A stretch of DNA of 6,644 bases, taken from assembly GCA_019747615.1 (NCBI GenBank), contig JAIEQQ010000339.1, positions 1 to 6,644 of the forward strand, read 5' to 3'. A program made the position numbers and the translations under genes. Every line of letters begins with the position of its first letter. Within the stretch, counting starts at the first letter, position 1. Below, in pieces: positions 1 to 5,181 of this stretch. This stretch comes from Phycisphaerales bacterium. GTDB lineage: Bacteria; Planctomycetota; Phycisphaerae; Phycisphaerales; UBA1924. The notes beneath the pieces were generated by a model. It saw only the letters and a list, made by a program, of their open reading frames with translations. It searched no databases and was not told where the DNA came from.

Positions 1-344
1 GTCTCATCATTCAGGAAGTCGCGCACGTCGCGCAGGTACGCCAGCAGCGTGTTCCGGCTCAGGCCGCATTCGATGCGCAGGAACGCGGTGAACTGCGTGA
101 TGAGTGGGTCACCAATCAGCCCCGGCACACTGACGACGCTGAGCGGGCCGCGCGTGCCACGGGCGGACTTTGATGGCCTGCGCGTCTTCGATGGCGTGCC
201 TCTCCGAGGTGGGTTCTGCCCACGGCCCAACCCCACCCCCGCGCCGCTCTTTCGCCGCGGTGCCGAAGCCGAGCCCAAGCCCGCGCCGTTCCGCTGCGCA
301 GCGGCCTTGGTCTTCGAGATCGATCTGTCGACGGCGCGTGGCAT
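1..344 (-). CDS. Tyrosine recombinase (XerC/XerD type), N-terminal part, cut by the window edge
   Basis: Reading the minus strand leftwards, the frame ends at the window edge with residues matching the N-terminal core-binding (SAM-like) domain of Xer recombinases: F85-T-A-F-L-R-I-E-C-G-L-S-R-N-T-L-L-A-Y (85-103), then L-R-D-V-R-D-F-L. This is the family pattern 'FL..L..E.GLS.NT..AY..DL..F'. Xer enzymes cut and rejoin DNA with a catalytic tyrosine, typically to resolve chromosome dimers at dif. The catalytic domain lies outside the window, so XerC, XerD or an integrase cannot be separated. The start is uncertain. ATG at 344 gives about 75 extra basic residues, including the imperfect repeat PSKTRR/PSKSAR. 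GTG at 236 (residue 37) has a weak upstream purine run. GTG at 128 (residue 73) would give the family's usual short N-terminus. GC-ending codons weaken upstream of about residue 65 (AGG, AGA, CCA and TCA appear), so part of the tail could be non-coding. It lies on the same strand just beyond the flagellin terminator. Confidence 0.82.
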   Translation of the reverse strand, partial: MPRAVDRSISKTKAAAQRNGAGLGSASAPRRKSGAGVGLGRGQNPPRRGTPSKTRRPSKSARGTRGPLSVVSVPGLIGDPLITQFTAFLRIECGLSRNTLLAYLRDVRDFLNDE

Positions 345-381
345 GGTCAACCGGGATATCGGGCCTGACCCGGCGAAGCCG

Positions 382-420
382 ACAAAAAGAAAGCCGCCCC
401 GGCGTCCTGCCGGGGCGGCT
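382..420 (-). terminator. Intrinsic terminator of the flagellin gene
   Basis: A perfect 12-bp GC-rich stem pairs 392-403 with 409-420 around a 5-nt loop (404-408). Read on the minus strand, it is followed at once by a T-rich tract (TTTCTTTTTGTC, complement of 380-391). It starts 32 nt beyond the flagellin stop. Stem, loop and U-tract are all oriented for minus-strand transcription, which makes this a textbook Rho-independent terminator. A highly expressed structural gene such as flagellin fits a strong terminator. The recombinase start candidate at 344 lies only 37 nt beyond the T-tract, so that gene needs its own promoter or some read-through. Confidence 0.9.
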
Positions 421-452
421 GTTTCAAAGCGGGATTCTCAGAACTTCAGGGC

Positions 453-1967
453 TTAGCCTCGGAGCAGGGCCAGGGCCGACTGGGGCTGGCTGTTGGCCAG
501 GCTCAGCGAGTTCTGCGCGGCCTGCGACAGGATCTGCGAACGGGTCAGGTTCGCGGTCTCGCTGGCGAAGTCCGCATCGCGGACGACCGACTCGGCCGCC
601 GAGCTGTTCTCGAGGCTGACGTTCAGGTTGCGGACGGTGCTGCCAACGGTGTTCCGCTGGAAGGCACCGAGGCGACCACGCAGACCTGAGACCTGACGGA
701 TGGCCTCGTCGACCACCTTGGCACCGGCATCGAGGCTGCCGTCAACCACGTTGTTGGACTTGCCGCTGGCGAGGCTGTTGAGGAAGCCCAGGTCGCTGTT
801 GCCCAGCTTGCGGGCGGCGACGTTCTGGATACCCAAGGCGACCTTGCCGCCGACGTCGACCTTCGAGGCGAGCTGGAACTCAGCACCGCCGCCGGTGATC
901 GTGAAGGCGGAGACCGGGCCCAAGGCCGTCGCGGTGCCGGTCTTCAGCGTGATCTCGACGTCGAGGAAGTCCGTGTTGACACGGATGTTGCGGCCCTTGG
1001 AGGTTGCAGAGACGCCGTTGATGGTGGCGACGAGGTCCTGGCCCTTTGCGCGGATGCCGTTGGTCGCGGCCGAGAACGCGGTCGCGGTGGCTCCGGGTTG
1101 CAGGGCTGACGTCGCCAAGGCACCATAGATGCCGGCACCACCGGTGACACCCGCGGCGTTGACAACCTTCACCGAAACGAAAGCGTCCGAGCCGTAGTTG
1201 GTGGACTTGAGCGAGATGCCGCCAGAGTTCGTCGTGGTGACGACGGCGGAAACGCCGGTGACGTCCTTGTAAGTGTTGATGGCATCCACAATGTTCTGGC
1301 GAGTGGTGCCTGACGCGAAGGAGAGTTCGCGGCTGCCCAGTTCGCCGCCGACTTCAAACGTGAAGAGGCCGTTGCCGCCGCCGGCGAGATTCAGCGTTGC
1401 GCCGGTCGAAAGGAACAGTGAGCCGGTCTGGGCGGACTTGGTCACCAGCGCGTCGACCTTGACAGTACCGCCTTTGGTGACCTTGGCCGCGTTGACGCGG
1501 AAGTCGCTCACACCGGCCGCGACCGAGCTGGTGTTGAAGTCAAAGTTGCCGTTCAGGAGCTTGGTGCCCTGGAAGTTCGTCGACTCGCTGATGCGGTCAA
1601 CGGTCTGCAGGATCGAGTCGATCTGGAGCTGATTGGCCTGCTTCTCTTCGCGAGAAAGGCCGGCGTTGTTGGCGGTGCTGGTGACCAGACCACGCAGGTC
1701 GGTCAGCAGGTTGCTGACTTCCTGGAGGCCGCCTTCAGCAATGTTCACAAGCTGATCGGCGCGCTCGGCGTTGGTGATGGCGGAGCCAAGGGCCGACTTC
1801 TCGGCGCGGAGGTTCTCGCTGGCGATGAGACCTGCGGGATCGTCCTTCCCTCGGTTGATGCGGACACCCGTCGAGAGACGCTCGAGCGTGGTGTTCAGGC
1901 TCTTGTTGTTCAAGGCCAAGTTCCGCTGGGCGATGAGACTGTTGGGATTCGTGTTGATGCGTGACAT
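453..1967 (-). CDS. fliC: Flagellin (flagellar filament protein)
   Basis: This 504-residue protein polymerises into the flagellar filament after type III export. The N-terminal D0/D1 region (about 1-141) begins MSRINTN, followed by the classic stretch around L-S-T-G-V-R-I-N, D-D-P-A-G-L and E-N-L-R, and ends in N-F-Q-G-T-K-L-L-N-G. The C-terminal D1/D0 region (about 410-504) carries V-D-E-A-I-R, the L-G-A-F-Q-R-N-T pattern, N-L-N-V-S-L-E-N, S-Q-I-L-S-Q-A and ends A-L-A-L-L-R-G. The central surface domain (about 142-405) is rich in Ala, Gly, Ser, Thr and Val. It includes a stretch (about 203-262) resembling flagellin hook-IN repeats (FTFEVGG through NIVDAINTY). There are no cysteines, as is usual for filament proteins. 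The start is ATG 1967, nine nt after a GGAGG. An in-frame TTG at 1976 directly abuts that GGAGG and cannot be the start. Within the D1 helix recognised by TLR5, the position equivalent to Salmonella R90 appears to be Asp (inference by eye alignment). The gene is transcribed alone, ending in the terminator at 382-420. Confidence 0.97.
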   Translation of the reverse strand: MSRINTNPNSLIAQRNLALNNKSLNTTLERLSTGVRINRGKDDPAGLIASENLRAEKSALGSAITNAERADQLVNIAEGGLQEVSNLLTDLRGLVTSTANNAGLSREEKQANQLQIDSILQTVDRISESTNFQGTKLLNGNFDFNTSSVAAGVSDFRVNAAKVTKGGTVKVDALVTKSAQTGSLFLSTGATLNLAGGGNGLFTFEVGGELGSRELSFASGTTRQNIVDAINTYKDVTGVSAVVTTTNSGGISLKSTNYGSDAFVSVKVVNAAGVTGGAGIYGALATSALQPGATATAFSAATNGIRAKGQDLVATINGVSATSKGRNIRVNTDFLDVEITLKTGTATALGPVSAFTITGGGAEFQLASKVDVGGKVALGIQNVAARKLGNSDLGFLNSLASGKSNNVVDGSLDAGAKVVDEAIRQVSGLRGRLGAFQRNTVGSTVRNLNVSLENSSAAESVVRDADFASETANLTRSQILSQAAQNSLSLANSQPQSALALLRG

Positions 1968-1976
1968 ACTGAACAA

Positions 1977-1981
1977 CCTCC
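1977..1981 (-). promoter_or_regulatory. Shine-Dalgarno sequence of the flagellin gene
   Basis: GGAGG on the minus strand, separated from ATG 1967 by 9 nt. It decides the start: the in-frame TTG at 1976 would have no spacer. The surrounding bases read CACGGAGG, so an ANGGA motif overlaps the ribosome binding site. In flagellins of other bacteria this arrangement can bind CsrA. That link is inference only. Confidence 0.85.
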
Positions 1982-2008
1982 GTGTGCGAGAAAGGGCGCT
2001 TCAAGCCG

Positions 2009-2030
2009 CCGACCACCCCGATGGTCGGGG
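2009..2030 (-). promoter_or_regulatory. Two mutually exclusive hairpins in the flagellin leader
   Basis: Hairpin B pairs 2009-2015 with 2022-2028 (7 bp, CCGACCA/TGGTCGG, 6-nt loop). Hairpin A pairs 2016-2021 with 2025-2030 (6 bp, CCCCGA/TCGGGG, 3-nt loop). Both stems are perfect, but they share bases 2016-2028, so only one can form at a time. They sit 42-63 nt upstream of the flagellin ATG. If the transcript includes them, they could be a small structural switch. They could also be a double-stranded operator or chance in GC-rich DNA. The pairing is seen directly; any regulatory role is inference. Confidence 0.35.
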
Positions 2031-2402
2031 CCCTGCTCCCGGTTCACCGTACTGGTGACCCGGGCCGTGACGTCCGGCATCCATACCGGTCCGTCGTGCG
2101 TGGGCGACGCGCCCGCTCGCACGGTTTAGACATCGACGCCACAGAAGGCACCGTTCACCGCTCGGCCACGTCGATCGCCCGTCGTCGCCCCACCAGCCCG
2201 CACAGGCGGAGAGGGCGGCGCAGTCGGACGCGTTATTCGAACCCGAGGGTTTCTCGCGTTGGGTTATCGCACTGTGCCAGAGCCGACGTCGTCCGAGAAC
2301 GCCCCGCCCCGCGCACGCTCCACTCACCCCCGCACGCGTTCCGGCAGTCGCTGCGTCCCTTTGGTTCGTGAGCAACCCCGCGCAAAACCCCATGGCACCC
2401 GC

Positions 2403-2408
2403 TAAACT
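2403..2408 (+). promoter_or_regulatory. -10-like element of accA (possible leaderless start)
   Basis: TAAACT ends 6 nt before the accA ATG (2415), so transcription would begin at or next to the A of the ATG. There is no Shine-Dalgarno sequence upstream of accA and no recognisable TTGACA-like -35 at the usual spacing. The same layout precedes the other two plus-strand genes in this window, which raises the likelihood that it is real. Confidence 0.5.
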
Positions 2409-2414
2409 CACGGC

Positions 2415-3467
2415 ATGTCCACGTTCTATCAGCTCGATTTCGAGAAGCCCGTCCTGGAGCTCGAACGCCAGATCGAAGCGATCGAGACCGACATCCGGCG
2501 CGCCGCGGCCCCGCCCGCCCCCGCCGGCGCTGAATCCGTCACCGACAGCGGCGCGCCCGCCGGCGCAGAGACGCTCGGCGTGCCCGACGCAGCCGAACTC
2601 GCCCGGCGCGCCGAAGACCTCCGCCAGCAACGCCTCACCACACTCGCGGACGTCTATCGCGATATCAACGCGTGGCAGACCGTCCGCGTTGCGCGCCACC
2701 CCAAGCGCCCGCAGACCCGCGACTACATCGACCTGTTCTGCAAGGACTTCTGCGAACTCCACGGCGACCGTCGCTTCGGCGATGACCCCGCCATCGTCAC
2801 GGGCTTCGCCCGCATCGGCCCGCATCGCGTGCTCATCGTCGGCCATCAAAAGGGCCGCACCACGCAGGAGAAGCTCGCCTGCCACTTCGGCTGCGCACAC
2901 CCCGAGGGCTACCGCAAGGCGATGCTCAAGATGAAGCTCGCCGAGAAGTTCCGCGTGCCCATCGTCACGTTCGTTGACACCCAGGGCGCGTACCCCGGCC
3001 TCGGCGCCGAAGCGCGAGGCCAGGCCGAGGCCATCGCCTACAACCTGCGAGAGATGTCCATGCTCCGCACGCCGATCGTGACCGTCGTCATCGGCGAGGG
3101 CGGCTCCGGCGGCGCGCTGGGCATCGCGGTCGCTGATCGCGTCGCGATGATGCAGTACGCGTGGTACTCGGTCATCAGCCCCGAGGGATGTGCCGCGATC
3201 CTCTGGAAGCAGGCCAACGAGCAGACCAACTCGCAGGCGGCGCGAGCCCTGAACCTCACCGCCACCGATAACCTGCGCCTGGGCATCGTGGACAACATCA
3301 TCACCGAGCCGCTGGGCGGTGCCCATCGCGACCCGCGCGGGGCCGCCAAGTCGATCGAGGACTTCCTGCTGCGCGTCATCCCCGAGCTCAAGGCCCTGGA
3401 CCTGGACACCCTGGTGTCGCAGCGATACGACCGCTTCCGCAAGCTCGGGTCGTACGACGAGCTCTAA
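2415..3467 (+). CDS. accA: Acetyl-CoA carboxylase, carboxyltransferase subunit alpha
   Basis: AccA and AccD together transfer the carboxyl group from carboxybiotin on AccB to acetyl-CoA, giving malonyl-CoA, the first committed step of fatty-acid synthesis, in the cytoplasm. The protein has 350 residues against about 319 in E. coli. The start MSTFYQLDFEKPVLELE matches the family N-terminus. The helical N-terminal section (to about 90) is followed by the conserved W-Q-x-x-R-V-A-R-H-P-x-R-P (87-99), G-D-R-R-F-x-D-D (117-124), G-H-Q-K-G-R (143-148), E-G-Y-R-K-A (164-169), the D-T-Q-G-A-Y-P-G (188-195) motif, the glycine-rich G-E-G-G-S-G-G-A-L (227-235) that forms the oxyanion/CoA site, I-S-P-E-G-C-A-A-I-L-W (254-264) and E-P-L-G-G-A-H (298-304). 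The extra length is mainly an Ala/Pro/Gly-rich linker (about 31-57) with the near-duplicate PAPAGAES and GAPAGAET. No accD or biotin genes are adjacent. It probably has its own promoter (2403-2408). Confidence 0.97.
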   Translation: MSTFYQLDFEKPVLELERQIEAIETDIRRAAAPPAPAGAESVTDSGAPAGAETLGVPDAAELARRAEDLRQQRLTTLADVYRDINAWQTVRVARHPKRPQTRDYIDLFCKDFCELHGDRRFGDDPAIVTGFARIGPHRVLIVGHQKGRTTQEKLACHFGCAHPEGYRKAMLKMKLAEKFRVPIVTFVDTQGAYPGLGAEARGQAEAIAYNLREMSMLRTPIVTVVIGEGGSGGALGIAVADRVAMMQYAWYSVISPEGCAAILWKQANEQTNSQAARALNLTATDNLRLGIVDNIITEPLGGAHRDPRGAAKSIEDFLLRVIPELKALDLDTLVSQRYDRFRKLGSYDEL

Positions 3468-3474
3468 ACCCCGC

Positions 3475-3497
3475 GGAGCAGGCGTCCCGCCTGCTTC
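3475..3497. repeat. AGVPPA-type intergenic hairpin
   Basis: Just after accA, 3475-3484 pairs with 3488-3497 around a 3-nt loop: ten pairs including one G-T wobble, with core GCAGGCG/CGCCTGC. Translated on the plus strand, the element reads G-A-G-V-P-P-A; on the minus strand it reads A-G-G-T-P-A-P. I associate short palindromes of this kind with dispersed intergenic repeats in planctomycetes and some other phyla (from memory, not searched). It may also help end accA transcription, since TTCTCC follows the stem, but there is no proper U-tract. Confidence 0.6.
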
Positions 3498-3572
3498 TCC
3501 CAAGTCGAACAATTCCACTCCAGAAACCCCACTCGTCCGGATCCTCACCGCAACCCGGCCCGATGATTCGGG

Positions 3573-3578
3573 TATGGT
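3573..3578 (+). promoter_or_regulatory. -10-like element of the M16-homologue gene
   Basis: TATGGT ends 7 nt before ATG 3586, which would put the transcription start on or beside the start codon. No Shine-Dalgarno sequence precedes the ATG. A perfect 5-bp inverted repeat, CCCGA (3559-3563) and TCGGG (3568-3572), abuts the element and could be an operator half-site pair. This promoter would make the gene independent of accA despite the same direction and the 118-nt gap. If correct, it selects ATG 3586 over the in-frame ATG 3574, which overlaps the element. Confidence 0.45.
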
Positions 3579-3585
3579 TGAGTGC

Positions 3586-5142
3586 ATGATCACCCGCCCG
3601 GCGATGCGGGCCTTCGGAGAGTTCTCGAGGCCGCGCCGTTCCATCCCGCTCACGCTTCGCGCCGCCGTCGCCGGGGCGTTGATCGCATGGGTGCCCGGGG
3701 GCTGTACCGCCATCGCGGCCCCGCAGCCAGCGATTGTCCCCGCCCCGCCGTTACCCGCGGCGCCGACGGTCGCGCAGCCGTTGTCGGTCCAAGGTGTCAC
3801 GCTACATCGCGCCGCCGGGGTGCATTCGCTCTGGCTCTCGAACAACATCCGCCTCCACGTTCGCCCGATGCCCGGCAGCCCCGGCGTCTCGCTCTGCATC
3901 CGTGTCCTGGGCGGCGAACTGCACGAGACCGAGGCAACCCGCGGATTGACCGCCGCGGCCGCGGGCGCGTGGCAGCCTGATTCCGCCGCCGCCCGTCCGC
4001 TGCTAGTGACGGTCGGCGCCGAGAGCATCACGATGCGGTATCAGGGCGACGGCTCGGGGCTGTCGCGGTCGCTGCAATACGCCGCGACGTTGCTGAAGAA
4101 CCCCGTGGCGAGCGAGTCGCGCTGGCCGGCGGTCCTGAGCGCGGCCCTCGCGCGTGCGCAGCGCGGGCCGCTGAGCGAGGGCACCACGCTGAACGCCGCG
4201 CTCGGCGGCGCGCAAGACCTTCGCGCCCTGCCCGCCCGTGTCGATGTCGTCAAAGACTGGACCGCCCGCGACGCCGACCGCTGGCTCAAGCGCGTTCTCG
4301 CTGAGTCGCCCATCGAGATGGCGATCGCCGGCGACATCACGCTCGAACAGGCTCGTGGGCTGGTGCTGGAGCACATGGCCGGCGTGCGGTCGGCCGCGCG
4401 CGTGTCTGGCGAGACGCATGCATCACTGCGGGCGTCGCTGCCGCGGGTCGGTGGTGGCGTGGCGCTGGTCAAGGGGTTCCGGCCGCCGCGCGGGATTGTG
4501 CACCTGTCGCTGCCGGGCCCGGACACGGGCGACCTGCGCGCAGTGCGCGAGGCGACGCTGGCGTGCGCGTTCATCAAGGAGCGGCTGAACGCGTTGCTGG
4601 AGGCCGCCGCCGCCGACGCTTCGATGCCGCGCGGCGGCGTGATCGCCATCAACCCCTCGCCGTCGCGAGCGCTGACGGGCCAGGGCACGATCTTCTTGAC
4701 GCTGCGGATTGACAACGCCGACAACACCGACCGTCAGCGAGCGCAGCTGCTGTCGCTGGTGGAGCGGGCACTGGCATCCATCACCGAGCCGCAGGGGCTC
4801 GGTGGGCCGCAGTTTGCTCGCGCCGTGCAGAGCGTCAGCGACGAGGCGCAGACGCGGCTGAGAGTGCCAGACTATTGGGCGGTGGTGCTGTCGTTCGCTG
4901 ATTTCTACGCGCTCTCGCCGGACGCACTGGCCACGCCCGCCGAGGAGTATCGCTCGATCACGCCGGATCAGGTCCGCGCCAGCGTCGCACGCATGGGCGG
5001 CGCCGAGTCGGTGCGGTTCGCAGTGATGGCCCCGGCGCGCCCGGCTGATCAGGCCCGCGATGCGGGCGAAGCCGGCGACGGCAACGATCGACCACTGCCG
5101 ACCAGCACCGCGGGCGATCGCCCAGAGACGCCCGAGCCGTAA
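3586..5142 (+). CDS. Exported M16 (insulinase/pitrilysin) family protein, apparently inactive
   Basis: This 518-residue protein begins with a basic stretch and a hydrophobic segment (about 21-43, through A-A-V-A-G-A-L-I-A-W), a signal peptide likely cleaved near A-I-A-A (42-45). Cys40 sits in P-G-G-C, a poor lipobox, so a lipoprotein is unlikely but possible. A Pro/Ala linker (45-66) follows. Residues 82-260 resemble an M16 N-terminal domain: L-W-L-S-N-N-I-R-L-H-V-R-P, then I-R-V-L-G-G-E-L-H-E-T-E-A-T-R-G-L. The half ends with I-E-M-A-I-A-G-D-I-T. Residues 290-470 resemble the second M16 domain, ending E-Y-R-S-I-T-P-D-Q-V-R. Where active enzymes have G-L-x-H-x-x-E-H, this protein has G120-L-T-A-A-A-A-G127, so both zinc-binding histidines and the catalytic glutamate are missing. 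It is probably a non-catalytic periplasmic homologue, perhaps a partner of an active M16 protein encoded elsewhere. The acidic, Pro-rich tail (485-518) looks disordered. Other in-frame starts are ATG 3574 and ATG 3601. Confidence 0.8.
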   Translation: MITRPAMRAFGEFSRPRRSIPLTLRAAVAGALIAWVPGGCTAIAAPQPAIVPAPPLPAAPTVAQPLSVQGVTLHRAAGVHSLWLSNNIRLHVRPMPGSPGVSLCIRVLGGELHETEATRGLTAAAAGAWQPDSAAARPLLVTVGAESITMRYQGDGSGLSRSLQYAATLLKNPVASESRWPAVLSAALARAQRGPLSEGTTLNAALGGAQDLRALPARVDVVKDWTARDADRWLKRVLAESPIEMAIAGDITLEQARGLVLEHMAGVRSAARVSGETHASLRASLPRVGGGVALVKGFRPPRGIVHLSLPGPDTGDLRAVREATLACAFIKERLNALLEAAAADASMPRGGVIAINPSPSRALTGQGTIFLTLRIDNADNTDRQRAQLLSLVERALASITEPQGLGGPQFARAVQSVSDEAQTRLRVPDYWAVVLSFADFYALSPDALATPAEEYRSITPDQVRASVARMGGAESVRFAVMAPARPADQARDAGEAGDGNDRPLPTSTAGDRPETPEP

Positions 5143-5146
5143 AGTC

Positions 5147-5160
5147 ACGTCACGCGACGT
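5147..5160. terminator. Small inverted repeat in the convergent gap, possible weak terminator
   Basis: ACGTC (5147-5151) pairs perfectly with GACGT (5156-5160) around a 4-nt loop. It lies in the 39-nt gap between two converging stop codons. The stem is short and neither strand shows a good T-tract (the minus strand has only TTT nearby), so termination here is doubtful. Confidence 0.25.
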
Positions 5161-5181
5161 TATGAAAGCAAACTGTCGTGC

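Larger units (their letters stand above)
1968..2414. other. Divergent intergenic region between flagellin and accA
   Basis: This 447-nt stretch holds no convincing gene. The readable frames are Arg-, Pro- and His-rich, as in non-coding GC-rich DNA. Next to flagellin it contains the Shine-Dalgarno site and two overlapping hairpins (2009-2030). An imperfect inverted repeat lies at 2041-2060 (GGTTCACC against GGTGACC). At the accA end there is a -10-like TAAACT at 2403-2408. I found no good sigma-28 site (TAAA-N15-GCCGATAA) for flagellin on the minus strand. One poor sigma-54-like match lies at 2000-2015 and is not called. The flagellin promoter therefore remains unlocated. Confidence 0.7.

Noticed and set aside
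49..456. Plus-strand open frame of 135 codons at the left end.
   Set aside because: It runs antisense to the recombinase and through the flagellin terminator. Its translation is Arg/Pro-rich without domain features.
1968..1976. TTG 1976 as the flagellin start (adding three residues).
   Set aside because: It directly abuts the GGAGG. ATG 1967 has a 9-nt spacer and yields the family-typical MSRINTN start.
2000..2015. Sigma-54-like site upstream of flagellin (minus strand, TGGTCGG-N4-TTGAA).
   Set aside because: The GG is present but the essential GC of the -12 element is GA, and the middle of the -24 element does not match. This is too weak to call.
2018..2048. Sigma-28-like TGAA ... CCCGACCA on the minus strand upstream of flagellin.
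   Set aside because: The spacer is about two bases short and both boxes deviate from TAAA and GCCGATAA. It is probably chance within the hairpin sequence.
1982..2371. Plus-strand open frame of 129 codons in the flagellin-accA gap.
   Set aside because: The composition is Arg/His/Pro-rich with no domain, it starts antisense to the flagellin leader, and it lacks a ribosome binding site.
3319..3585. In-frame upstream extension of the M16-homologue gene overlapping accA.
   Set aside because: The extension is the out-of-frame reading of accA plus the AGVPPA repeat. The signal peptide and the -10-like element place the start at 3586.
2001..4031. Very long minus-strand open frame (676 codons) antisense to accA and the M16-homologue gene.
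   Set aside because: It is the antisense shadow of two well-supported genes in GC-rich DNA. The translation has no recognisable domain and runs through the AGVPPA hairpin.
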